From NCBI GenBank assembly GCA_963721345.1, contig CAVRIT010000001.1, positions 682,001 to 746,000 on the forward strand: DNA of 64,000 nucleotides, written 5' to 3'. The notes beneath the pieces are model-generated. The model was not told where the DNA came from and searched no databases. It saw only the letters and a list, made by a program, of their open reading frames with translations. Source of the stretch: JACDAN01 sp963721345 (lineage in GTDB: Bacteria; Actinomycetota; Thermoleophilia; Gaiellales; Gaiellaceae). The position numbers and the translations under genes were made by a program. This document shows, piece by piece, positions 55,968 to 64,000 of the stretch; the stretch's first letter is position 1; each line of letters begins with the position of its first letter.

Positions 55968-56415
55968 CTGGAGATCCGGCGGCTCGGGCCCGGCGACGAG
56001 CCGATCCTGCGGGTGCTCGCGGTCGAGGACGCGGATTTCGACCTGGCCGGCCGTTCGGGCCCGCGCCGGCCGCTCTCCGACGAGGACGCGGCGGCGTACC
56101 TGCTCGACCCTGGCGTCCTGCACTGGGTCGCCGCCGAGGACGGGATCGTCGTCGGCTTCCTGCGCGCCTATGTCCAGCGCCGCCGAGCCGGCGCCGCGCG
56201 CCAGCTGCTCCTCTACGAGATGGGCGTCCGCGAAGCGTCACGCCGTCGCGGCGTCGGCACGGCGCTCGTCGACGCCATGCGGGAATGGATGGCCGCCGAA
56301 CGCGTCGGCATCGTGCTGGGTCCTGTCGGACAACCCCGGCTCGGAGGCGTTCTACGCCCGCTGCGGCTTCACCCGTGACGACGAGCAGCCCGTCCAGATG
56401 ACGCTCGAGCCTTAG
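55968..56415 (+). CDS. GNAT acetyltransferase (frame broken by one inserted base)
   Basis: The frame starting at the CTG codon LEIRRLGPGDEPILR contains a typical GNAT: LLLYEMGVREASRRRGVGTA (acetyl-CoA pyrophosphate loop R-R-x-G-V-G), LVDAMREWMAAERVGI, then near 56316 one extra C shifts the reading and the C-terminal motif continues as WVLSDNPGSEAFYARCGF, T-RDDEQPVQMTLEP. No ATG or GTG lies near the expected start, so the start codon is unsure (CTG, or a further indel). Presumably co-transcribed with msrB. Confidence 0.75.
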
Positions 56416-57236
56416 CTCGGGATCGTGTACTCGATGTCGCTGACGTCGAGTCCGAGCGAGGACGCGATCTTGATGCCCTCCTCGATCTCGCGCTTCACCC
56501 GCGCGAGGTCGCGGGAGCGCATCGACGTGCTGACGAAGTCGCGCTCCTTGGGCCGCCAGAGCACGTGTGCCCCGAAGATCGGGAGCATCTTGGACGCGCC
56601 TTTGATCATCTTGTCCTTCGTCTTCTTGGACGCGTCCCGCAGGAGCACCTTCTCGTACGCCATCCCTGACGCGTGGTGGATGCCGTCGTCGATCGTCAGG
56701 CGGTTGCAGAGATCCTCGAGCAGCGTCCCTCGCGAGGCACGTGCGATCAGCCGGAAGCGCGGGATGATCATCCGCTCGAAGAAGACCTGCATCAGGAAGA
56801 CCTTCTCCTCGAGCTCGTCGAGCCCGAGGAAGATCTGCGCGAGCTTGTCGAGATGGGGGTCGCGCTCGGTCGGCCCGCCGGCCATCTCGATCAGTCGGAG
56901 CCACGCCTCGACGTGGCGCGCCTCGTCCTGCGCCATCGTCGAGTAGTAGAGCTTGGCCTCGTGGTGGCGCGCCATCTCGAGGAGCTGTGCGGCCATCTCG
57001 ACCGCAAGCGAGTCGGCCTGGAGCTGCTGCGTGATGACCGAGCGCCAGATGTCGCGCCGCCGCGCCTGCTTCTCCGGCGCTCCCGCCGACTCGGGGATCG
57101 GCGGGATCTCCTCCCAAGGCATGTCCCCCACCCGCCACTCCTGCTTCTTCGCCAGCAGGTAGTAGCGGAAGACCTCGGGCGCCTGGCGGACGGACGCGGC
57201 GCCTTCGGGCGTCTCGGGCTTCGCAGCGGTTGCCAT
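56412..57236 (-). CDS. Ferritin-like diiron protein
   Basis: 274 residues. Candidate diiron ligands: Glu in LAVEMAAQLLEM, the ExxH in DEARHVEAW, Glu in FFERMIIPRF and the D-x-x-x-H-H pattern in DDGIHHASG, all in four helices as in ribonucleotide reductase R2-like and R2-like ligand-binding oxidases. It could be an oxidase or a ferroxidase, but tyrosyl-radical or cofactor residues cannot be judged. It converges with the acetyltransferase and diverges from moxR over 118 bp. Confidence 0.82.
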   Translation of the reverse strand: MATAAKPETPEGAASVRQAPEVFRYYLLAKKQEWRVGDMPWEEIPPIPESAGAPEKQARRRDIWRSVITQQLQADSLAVEMAAQLLEMARHHEAKLYYSTMAQDEARHVEAWLRLIEMAGGPTERDPHLDKLAQIFLGLDELEEKVFLMQVFFERMIIPRFRLIARASRGTLLEDLCNRLTIDDGIHHASGMAYEKVLLRDASKKTKDKMIKGASKMLPIFGAHVLWRPKERDFVSTSMRSRDLARVKREIEEGIKIASSLGLDVSDIEYTIPS

Positions 57237-57354
57237 GGGAGCCGGGCTAGGTTAGCCGGTAGGCTGGCGGAAAGCCTGGGGAGGCTCTCAGCGAAAACTT
57301 AGGTTCGCGTGCTCTCGTAGGAGACGTAGAGAGCCAATTCGAGAGGAGCCGCGT

Positions 57355-58350
57355 TTGTCCGAGCAGACCCCAGACCTCCCCGTCCCCACCCCAGCCGAGG
57401 CCAAGGAGCGTCTCGAGCAGGCGCTGTTCGAGATCCGGCGCGTGATCGCCGGCCAGGAAGCAATGCTCGAGCGGGTGCTCGTGTGCCTGCTGGCCCAGGG
57501 CCACCTGCTGATCGAGGGCGTCCCCGGGCTGGCGAAGACGCTGACGATCAAGACGACAGCCGGCGTCCTCGGCGGATCGTTCTCCCGCGTGCAGTTCACG
57601 CCGGACCTCGTCCCGTCGGACCTCGTTGGCACCCGGATCTACCGCGCAGGCGAGGGCACGTTCGAAACCGAGCTCGGCCCCGTCTTCTGCAACTTCCTGC
57701 TGGCGGACGAGATCAACCGCGCTCCGGCGAAAGTGCAGTCGGCGCTGCTGGAGGTCATGCAGGAGCACCAGGTGACGATCGCGCACGAGACGTTCCCCGT
57801 GCCCGAGCCCTTCCTCGTCATGGCGACTCAGAACCCGATCGAGTCCGAGGGCACCTACCCACTGCCCGAAGCCCAGATCGACCGCTTCATGCTGAAGATC
57901 CTGATCGGCTATCCGGAGCACGACGAGGAGCTCACGATCGTCGAGCGGCAGCTCGTCGAGGCGCCCGAGCTTCGCGAGGCGCTGACGCTGGACGACCTGA
58001 AGGCGCTCCAGCGCGCCGTGTTCGGGATCTACGTCGACCCGGCGCTGATCAGCTACGCCGTGAACCTCGCGGCCGCGACGCGCGAGTCGTCGGAGTACGT
58101 CGCCTACGGAGCGAGCCCGCGCGGCCCGATCAGCCTCGTCCAGGCGTCGCGGGCGCTGGCGCTGGTGCGTGGGCGCGACTACGTGCTCGTCGAGGATCTG
58201 CAGGCGCTGATCAAGGACGCGATGCGCCACCGCCTCGTGCTGACTTACCAGGCGCTCGCCGAGGAGGTGAGCCCCGACGCGATCCTCGACGACGTGGTCG
58301 GCAAGGTCCCCGTCCCGCAGATCGACCTGAACCGAGCCAGCGCGGCGTGA
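57355..58350 (+). CDS. MoxR AAA+ ATPase
   Basis: 331 residues; AGGAG six bases before TTG 57355 sets the start. Walker A GVPGLAKT, then VQFTPDLVPSDLVG, Walker B LLADEINRAPAKVQSALLEV, sensor 1 ATQNPIESEGTYPLPEAQ and a C-terminal lid. MoxR proteins act as chaperones for VWA-domain partners. It leads a five-gene chain of 4-nt overlaps with DUF58 and two VWA proteins. Confidence 0.95.
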   Translation: MSEQTPDLPVPTPAEAKERLEQALFEIRRVIAGQEAMLERVLVCLLAQGHLLIEGVPGLAKTLTIKTTAGVLGGSFSRVQFTPDLVPSDLVGTRIYRAGEGTFETELGPVFCNFLLADEINRAPAKVQSALLEVMQEHQVTIAHETFPVPEPFLVMATQNPIESEGTYPLPEAQIDRFMLKILIGYPEHDEELTIVERQLVEAPELREALTLDDLKALQRAVFGIYVDPALISYAVNLAAATRESSEYVAYGASPRGPISLVQASRALALVRGRDYVLVEDLQALIKDAMRHRLVLTYQALAEEVSPDAILDDVVGKVPVPQIDLNRASAA

Positions 58351-59264
58351 AGACGCTCCGCCGGGCTCCGACTCCCGACCGGCCCGGCCCGGGCCCGATG
58401 CCGAGCGGGCTGCTTCGCGCGCTCGAGATCTCGATCGGGCAGCGGATGGAGGGCCTGCTCGCCGGCGACTATCGCTCCTCGCTCTTCGGCGACGGAACGG
58501 AGCTCGCGCAGGTTCGGCCGTACATCCCCGGGGACGACGTCCGGCGGATCGACTGGAACGTCACGGCGCGGACGAACCAGCCGCATGTCCGCGTCCAGCT
58601 GGCTGAGCGTGTGCTCGTCACCTGGCTCGTGCTCGACACGTCCCCTTCGATGCAGTTCGGCACCGCGGACCGCCGCAAATCGGACGTCGCCGAGGGAGCA
58701 GCGCTCGCCGTCGGCCACCTCGCAACGCGGCGCGGCAACCGTCTCGGGATCGTCACGTTCGGCGACTCCCGTGCGCGGGCGCATCCGGCGCGCCAGGGCC
58801 GTCGTGGTCTCGTCGGCTTGCTGACGGCGCTGCGAGACGAGTCGGAGGACGAGCGCAGCGGCGCGACGTCGCTCGGCGAGGCAGTCAAGCGCGCCGGCGG
58901 GCTCGCGCGCCAGCGCGGTCTCGTCGTGATCGTCTCCGACTTCCGCGGCCCGCGCGACTGGCGCCGGCCGCTGCTCGAGCTCGCGGGACGCCACGACGTC
59001 GTCGCGGTCGAGATCCGGGATCCGCGCGAGCAGGAGCTCTCGAACGTGGGGACACTCTGGCTCGTCGATCCCGAGACAGGGCGGCTCCTCCACGTCGACA
59101 CGCGCAGCCGCAAGCTCCGCGATCGCTTCGCCGCGGCGGCGTCGGACGAGCGCTCGGCGGTGGCTGCCGACCTCGCCGCGGTCGGCGCCCGCCACGTCGT
59201 CCTCTCGACCTCCGGCGACTGGCTGCGCACCCTCGCCGTCTTCTTCCGGAGGCGGCGGCGTTGA
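58347..59264 (+). CDS. DUF58 protein
   Basis: 305 residues from GTG 58347. The DUF58 core is YRSSLFGDGTELAQVRPYIP, GDDVRRIDWNVTARTNQPHV and LVLDTSPSMQFG, where DTSPS resembles a MIDAS-like metal site of a VWA-type fold. DUF58 proteins accompany MoxR and VWA genes. Function in cell-surface or stress assembly is inferred from context. Coupled to both neighbours. Confidence 0.92.
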   Translation: MKTLRRAPTPDRPGPGPMPSGLLRALEISIGQRMEGLLAGDYRSSLFGDGTELAQVRPYIPGDDVRRIDWNVTARTNQPHVRVQLAERVLVTWLVLDTSPSMQFGTADRRKSDVAEGAALAVGHLATRRGNRLGIVTFGDSRARAHPARQGRRGLVGLLTALRDESEDERSGATSLGEAVKRAGGLARQRGLVVIVSDFRGPRDWRRPLLELAGRHDVVAVEIRDPREQELSNVGTLWLVDPETGRLLHVDTRSRKLRDRFAAAASDERSAVAADLAAVGARHVVLSTSGDWLRTLAVFFRRRRR

Positions 59265-60220
59265 GCTTCGACTGGCCCGTCGCCCTCCTGGGACTGGTTG
59301 CCGTCCCGCTGCTCGTCGCGCTCTACGTGATCCGGGAGCGGCGGAGGACGTCCTACGCAGCGGGGTACGCGAACCCGGCGCTCATGCCCGCCGTCGTCGA
59401 CCGGCAGCCTGGGAGGCGTCGCCACCTCCCGCTCATTCTCTTCCTGCTCGGGCTGACCGCGATCGTCCTCGGAGTCGCCCGGCCGCACGCGACGGTCAAC
59501 GTCAAGCGCGAGGAGGCCACGATTATCCTCGCCGTCGACGTCTCGCGGTCGATGAAGGCCAAGGACATCGAGCCGACGCGCCTCGGGGCCGCCCAGGCGG
59601 CGGCCAAGCGCTTCCTCGAAGAGGTGCCGGAGCGCTACCGCGTCGGCGTCGTCTCGTTTGCAACGCGTGCCGTCGTCGGCGTAGTCCCGACGGAGGATCG
59701 CGAGCTCGTCAAGCAGGCGATCGACCGCCTGAAGCCCGGCGAGGGGACGGCGATCGGCGACGCCGTCGCGCTCTCCGTCCGGGTGGGCCAGCGCGAATCG
59801 GAAGCACGCAACGCGCCGCCCCGGGCTGTCCTGCTGATCTCCGACGGCGCGCGCGACGGCGGCCGGATCGATCCGCAGGTCGCGGCGAGGCAGGCGCGCC
59901 GGATGAAGGTGCCGGTCTACACCGTGCTGCTCGGCACGGCGAACGGTGTCGTCGAGGAGACGCTCACGGGCGGGTTCAAGCAGCAGATCCGCGTCCCGCC
60001 GAACGCCGAGACCCTGCGTCAGATCGCCGAGCTGTCAGGCGGGAAGGCACTCGCGGCGACCGACAGGGAGGGACTCGAGCGGATCTACGAGGATCTCGCG
60101 TCCCGCCTCGGCACGAAGAAGCAGGAGCGCGAGGTCGGGGACTATTTCGCCGGCGGAGCCGCCGCGTTCCTCCTGGCAGGCGGCGCGCTCTCCGCCCTGT
60201 GGTTCCGGAGGGTGCCGTGA
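59261..60220 (+). CDS. BatA-like VWA membrane protein
   Basis: 319 residues, TTG start. N-terminal BatA-type part with two membrane helices (FDWPVALLGLVAVPLLVALY, LPLILFLLGLTAIVLGVARP), then a VWA domain with MIDAS DVSRS (ILAVDVSRSMKAKD), TRLGAAQAAAKRFL and the Thr/Asp ligands in GEGTAIGDAV and LLISDGARD. A final hydrophobic helix lies near the end. Member of a MoxR-VWA complex. Confidence 0.92.
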   Translation: MSFDWPVALLGLVAVPLLVALYVIRERRRTSYAAGYANPALMPAVVDRQPGRRRHLPLILFLLGLTAIVLGVARPHATVNVKREEATIILAVDVSRSMKAKDIEPTRLGAAQAAAKRFLEEVPERYRVGVVSFATRAVVGVVPTEDRELVKQAIDRLKPGEGTAIGDAVALSVRVGQRESEARNAPPRAVLLISDGARDGGRIDPQVAARQARRMKVPVYTVLLGTANGVVEETLTGGFKQQIRVPPNAETLRQIAELSGGKALAATDREGLERIYEDLASRLGTKKQEREVGDYFAGGAAAFLLAGGALSALWFRRVP

Positions 60221-60912
60221 AGAAGCTCGTGGTGCTCGCCGCGCTTTGCGCGGTCACCGCCGGCTCCGCGCCGGCTCAGGCGGCCGACGAGTGTGACGGC
60301 CTGATGGTTTGCGTGCCCGTCGCGGGCCCGTGGGTCGCCGTCCCGGTCGGAACGAGCGTTCCGCGGCCGCACGTCGAGTACGAGCTGCGCTGCCCGCGAG
60401 GGCACGTCGTCGGCGGGCTCGACGCCGAGCTCACTGACCGCGGCATCGACATCACGTTCATCGGCGAGCTGGGCAGCCCGGTCAACCCCGGGATCACCAC
60501 GGCCCGCGCCGCGACCTTCGTGGCGAGTTACGTCGGGACGACGTCGCGCACACCGACCTTCCGACCGCACATCGGCTGCATGCCGTCGAGTGGCGGCGGG
60601 CGGGTCCCGACCGCGGTCAGCGCCATCCTCAAGCCGGGCAACCCGACGGTCCGGCGGGTGCGGCTCGCCCGCGTCCCGCCGGGAACAAAGACCGTCGCGA
60701 GCGGCTGCCGCGGGCGCGAGGTGCTCGTCGCCGCCTCGCACGCGATCGGCTTCCGCACACGGCGTCCGCCCGCGGCAAGCGTGGTGGGGCTCGTGCGCGG
60801 CTCGCAGTCCGTCAGCGGCCGGCGCTCCGTGGCGCGGGTCCGCGCGGACGCCGAGCTCGGCCGCGTCCCCGCCGTCGTCCAGGTCCACGCGGTCTGCTCG
60901 GTGGCGCGATGA
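60217..60912 (+). CDS. Secreted Cys-containing protein inside the VWA operon
   Basis: 231 residues from GTG 60217. Signal peptide MKKLVVLAALCAVTAGSAPA (AQA cleavage), then a beta-rich protein with a few cysteines (ECDGLMVCVP, LRCPRGHVVGG, GCMPSSGG, SGCRGREVLV, HAVCSVAR), likely disulfides. No family recognised. It overlaps both VWA genes by 4 nt, so it belongs to the complex; it may be the exported client of the VWA proteins, which is inference. Confidence 0.8.
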   Translation: MKKLVVLAALCAVTAGSAPAQAADECDGLMVCVPVAGPWVAVPVGTSVPRPHVEYELRCPRGHVVGGLDAELTDRGIDITFIGELGSPVNPGITTARAATFVASYVGTTSRTPTFRPHIGCMPSSGGGRVPTAVSAILKPGNPTVRRVRLARVPPGTKTVASGCRGREVLVAASHAIGFRTRRPPAASVVGLVRGSQSVSGRRSVARVRADAELGRVPAVVQVHAVCSVAR

Positions 60913-61955
60913 GGTTCGAGCGCCCCGTCCTCCTGTTGACGCTCTTGCTGCTTGCAGCGGCCGTGGCGCTCATCTGGTGGCTCGTTCGCCGGCGCCGCAT
61001 GCGCTACGCGGTCCGGTTCACGAACCTCGAGGTGCTCGCGGCAGTCGCAGGCAGGCGAAGCGCGTGGCGCAGCTTCGTCGCGCCGGTCGTCTTCGTCGCG
61101 GCACTCGCGGCCCTCTCGCTCGCCGCAGCCAGGCCCCACGTCGATCGGATGGTTGCGAAGGATCGCGCGATGGTGATCCTCGTCGTCGACACGTCGCGTT
61201 CGATGCAGGCGAAGGACGTGAAGCCGACGCGGCTGGCCGCGGCGCAGGAGGCGATTCGCGGCTTCCTCGACCGCGTCCCGAAGAAGATCCGCGTCGGCCT
61301 GGTCGTCTTCGCCGGCGATGCTCAGGTCGCCACGCCGCCCACGAACGACCACGAGCTCGTGAAGCAGGCCGTAGACGAGATCGGCGAGTTCAACACGTTC
61401 GGCGGGACGGCGATCGGCGACGCACTCCAGGCAGCAGTCGAGCTGGCGCAGGCCTCGCTGTCCGACGTGGAACAGACGATCGCTCTGCGCGCGGCTCCCG
61501 CGCCGGAGACCAAGGGCCTCGCGTCCATCCTCTTCCTGTCGGACGGCGCGCAGACACGCGGAGTCCTCTCCCCCTACGAGGGCGCAGAACTGGCAAAGAC
61601 AGCGGAGATACCCGTCTACACGGTTGCGCTCGGGACGCCCGAGGGAGTCGTCAGCGTGCCGTTTGGGTTCGGGTTCGGCGGCCCCCAGTCCGGAGCCCCC
61701 GGCTCGGGCGGGGAGCAGATCGTGCCGGTGCCGCCGGATCCCGCGACCCTGCAGGACATCGCGCAGATCACGGGCGGAAGGTTCACCGAGGCGCGGACGT
61801 CCGACACCGTGGAGCGAGCCTACGAGAAGCTCGGCTCCAGCCTGGGGCGCGAGCCCGGCGAAACCGAGGTGACCTTCATCTTCCTCGCCGTCGCCGGAGG
61901 CTTGCTGCTCGCCGCCGGCGTGCTCTCGGCGCTCTGGTCGCCGCGGTTCCCCTAG
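60909..61955 (+). CDS. Second BatA/VWA membrane protein
   Basis: 348 residues. Two N-terminal membrane helices, a VWA domain with MIDAS DTSRS (LVVDTSRSMQAKD), Thr and Asp ligands in FGGTAIGDAL and LFLSDGAQT, a Gly/Phe-rich loop (GFGFGGPQSG) and a C-terminal helix LLLAAGVLSALWS. Paralogue of the first VWA gene in the chain. ATGA overlap with the secreted gene. Confidence 0.92.
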   Translation: MRFERPVLLLTLLLLAAAVALIWWLVRRRRMRYAVRFTNLEVLAAVAGRRSAWRSFVAPVVFVAALAALSLAAARPHVDRMVAKDRAMVILVVDTSRSMQAKDVKPTRLAAAQEAIRGFLDRVPKKIRVGLVVFAGDAQVATPPTNDHELVKQAVDEIGEFNTFGGTAIGDALQAAVELAQASLSDVEQTIALRAAPAPETKGLASILFLSDGAQTRGVLSPYEGAELAKTAEIPVYTVALGTPEGVVSVPFGFGFGGPQSGAPGSGGEQIVPVPPDPATLQDIAQITGGRFTEARTSDTVERAYEKLGSSLGREPGETEVTFIFLAVAGGLLLAAGVLSALWSPRFP

Positions 61956-64000
61956 AGCGCGAGCTGCTGGCTGACGAGGTAGTAGTAGATGCCCTGGCGG
62001 CGCATCAGTTCCTCGTGCGTCCCCTGCTCCGCGACCTTGCCGCGCTCGAGCACCACGATCAGATCGGCGTCGCGGATCGTGCTCAGGCGATGGGCGATCA
62101 CGAACGATGTGCGGCCCTCGAAGACCTCGTCCATGTTGGCCTGCACGGCGCGCTCCGACTCGGTGTCGAGCGCACTCGTGGCCTCGTCGAAGACCAGGAT
62201 CGGCGGCCGCTGGTAGACGGCTCGCGCGATCGCGATCCGCTGCTGCTGCCCGCCTGAGAGCAGGAGCCCGCTCTCGCCGATCCGCGTCTCGTAGCCCAGC
62301 GGCAGCCGAGCCACGAACTCGTGGGCGTTTGCGACGCGCGCCGCCCACTCCACGCGCTCGAGGTCCGCCTTCGCGTCGCCGAAGGCGATGTTGGCGGCGA
62401 TCGTGTCGTCGAACAGGTAGCTCTCCTGGAGGACGTAGCCGATCTGCCGGCGAAGGTCGCGGTAGGCGAGCGTCCGCATGTCCACCCCGTCGAAGCGGAT
62501 CGTGCCGCTCGTCGGCTCGAGCAGCCCCGAGAGGCAGCGGACGAGCGTCGTCTTGCCCGAGCCGCTGCGGCCCACGATCGCGACGGTCGAGCCGGCCCGG
62601 ACGTCCAGCGAGATCCCGTCGAGGATCGGCGGCGAGATCGGCGAGTAGCGGAAACCCAGGCCGCGCAGCTCGACCCGTCCCTCGAGCGTCGGGACCGGCG
62701 TCGTCTCGACCCCTGCCTGCTCGGGCTCCTGCTCGATGATGTCGTTCAAGCGGTTCAGCAGCACCTGGCCGTACTGGAGCTCGTCCCAGATCGCGAGCAG
62801 CGTGAGGACGGGCCCGTTGGCGAGCAGCACGAGCGCGTTGAACGCGACGAGCTCGCCGATCGTGAGGTCGCCGCTGATCACGCGCAGCGATCCGACGAAG
62901 AGAAAGAGGACGAGCGAGGCGAAGCTGACGATCTGCGTCGCGGCCTCGTAGGACATGATCGTGAAGTCCGAGCGGAAGAGCCGCTTCGCGAGGCTCGTGA
63001 ACTGGTCGAGCATCCGCGTCCGGAACGCTTCCTCGGCGCCGACCGCCTTCACCGTCTCGATTCCCTTGATCGCGTCGATCTGGTGCGAGTGGTACTTGCC
63101 GAACGCCTCCTCGAGGCTGTCGAACATCGGCCGCAGCCGCTTCCGCGAGAAGCGCATCAGCCACGCGTAGGCCGGCGCCATCGCGAGGAACACCAGCGCC
63201 AACACCCAGTCGTAGAAGAACATCAGCGTGAGGGAGGCGACCAGCGTGGCAGCGGCGGTGAGGCCTTCCACGCCGTCCTGCACCATGAACGTCCGCACCT
63301 GCCGCATCCCGGCAAGACGCCGCTGGATGTCGCCGGTGCGCCGCGAGTTGAAGTAGCTCATCGGGCAGCGCGAGCATCCGACGGGTCAGAAAGTCCAGCG
63401 TCGTCCCGTCGATTTGGACCGCGGCTCGGGCCAGGAGGTAGCGCTGGATCAGCGTCGCGGCCGTCATGGCGATCAGCACGCCGACCATCCCGACCAGAAG
63501 GAGGTAGAGGAGCTCCGTGTTCTCCTCGACGAGGACGTCGTCGACGATGATCTGCGTGAAGATCGGGAGCACCATCTCCAGCGCGGCAGCAACGAGCGCG
63601 AGCACCCCTGCCGCGACGAGCGTGCGCCGGTACGGCCGGAAGAAGGGCCAGATCCAGCTCGCCTTCGCCTCGTCGATCGGCGCATGCTCGAGCCCTTCGC
63701 CGTACGCGAGCAGCGCGGTGTAGCCCGACCAGCGGTCCTCGAACTCCTTGCGACTCTGACGGACGAGCCCGCGCGCCGGATCGGCGATGCGGACCGAGCG
63801 CTCGTCTGCGTCGTAGAGCGTCACCCAGTGGTTGCCTTCGACGTGCGCGACGGCGGGCATCGGCAGCTCGTGCAAGCGGGACTTCGACGCCTTCACGGCG
63901 CGAGCTCGCAGGCCCAGGGACTCGGCGCCCGCGACGATGCCCGCGAGGCTCGTTCCGTCGGTCCCCGTGTGGACGAGCTTGCGGATGTGCGCCAGGCTGA
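61952..64000 (-). CDS. Peptidase-containing (C39) ABC exporter, 5'-truncated by window edge and frame broken
   Basis: The right-edge part encodes a C39 bacteriocin-processing domain: SLAHIRKLVHTGTDGTSLAG, then EGNHWVTLYDADE with the catalytic His and IADPARG with the Asp; the catalytic Cys lies outside the window. Membrane domain follows, then after a one-base slip near 63363-63365 (a GGG run) the frame continues as MSYFNSRRTGDIQRRLAGMR with Walker A GRSGSGKTTLV, signature LSGGQQQRIAIARA and LVFDEATSALD. It exports and trims leader-bearing peptides (double-Gly type). No precursor peptide was found beside it. It converges with the VWA gene (4 nt). Confidence 0.9.

Noticed and set aside
61952..64000. 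Bacteriocin operon next to the C39 exporter
   Set aside because: No short precursor with a double-Gly leader is visible; the neighbouring genes are VWA proteins on the other strand.

Overview
The window is a chromosomal stretch of a very GC-rich actinobacterium. Four traits point there: a dnaK-grpE-dnaJ-hspR-clpB heat-shock operon governed by an HspR-type MerR protein, a phosphatidylinositol-phosphate branch (CDP-alcohol transferase plus Ino1), class III cyclases fused to other domains, and many genes that look leaderless (TANNNT ending 6-7 nt before the start codon). The gene mix (Gly/Asp-rich secreted S8 proteases, Cys-repeat secreted proteins, MoxR/VWA operon) is reminiscent of Thermoleophilia (Gaiellales/Solirubrobacterales), but that placement is inference. 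I see no insertion sequence, prophage, CRISPR array or rRNA; there is one tRNA (Ala-UGC).

Layout. 0-5.7 kb: pseudouridine glycosidase, an S58 self-processing peptidase, small proteins and three tandem membrane-anchored Hcp-like proteins, each with its own ribosome-binding site and intergenic hairpins. 5.7-12.3 kb: the heat-shock operon on the minus strand, with a small two-TM protein embedded between dnaJ and hspR. 12.3-16.4 kb: TPR protein, frameshifted M29 aminopeptidase, GrpB-fold protein, EamA transporter and tiny acidic/Gly-rich proteins. 16.4-20.3 kb: moaA, then a lipid block of PAP2-family protein, CDP-alcohol transferase and an inositol-3-phosphate synthase carrying two N-terminal ribbon-helix-helix domains, preceded by a perfect palindrome. 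20.3-27.7 kb: large secreted S8 protease with an Asp tail, a divergent control region, a glycosyltransferase-PHP fusion and a uracil-DNA-glycosylase-fold protein. 27.7-33.1 kb: RNA methyltransferase, ABC-2 exporter, YjbQ, a gluzincin peptidase and ferritin. 33.2-39 kb: cDPG-synthetase-like NTPase, carbamate kinase and hydrolase-cyclase overlapping by 4 nt, then a sigma-factor relic, ornithine carbamoyltransferase, rhomboid and minimal zincin. 39-48.3 kb: PD40 lipoprotein, two more S8 proteases with oligo-Asp tails and a shared promoter box, and a two-component pair whose regulator is fused to a cyclase. 48.3-64 kb: tRNA-Ala, membrane and lipoproteins, a 19-residue Cys peptide, M14 carboxypeptidase, a Cys-repeat secreted protein, a sigma/anti-sigma fusion, MsrB, a diiron protein, the MoxR-DUF58-VWA operon and a C39 peptidase ABC exporter running off the end.

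Most promising biology: the RHH-Ino1 fusion with its palindrome (probable autoregulating inositol-lipid switch), exported Hcp-like proteins without any T6SS nearby, oligo-Asp tails plus a common promoter box on secreted proteases, a sigma factor fused to its own zinc-binding and membrane domain, and a miniature Cys-rich peptide. Caution: about ten places show single-base frame shifts in otherwise conserved proteins, so assembly indels are likely and frameshifted genes should not be called pseudogenes without read support.
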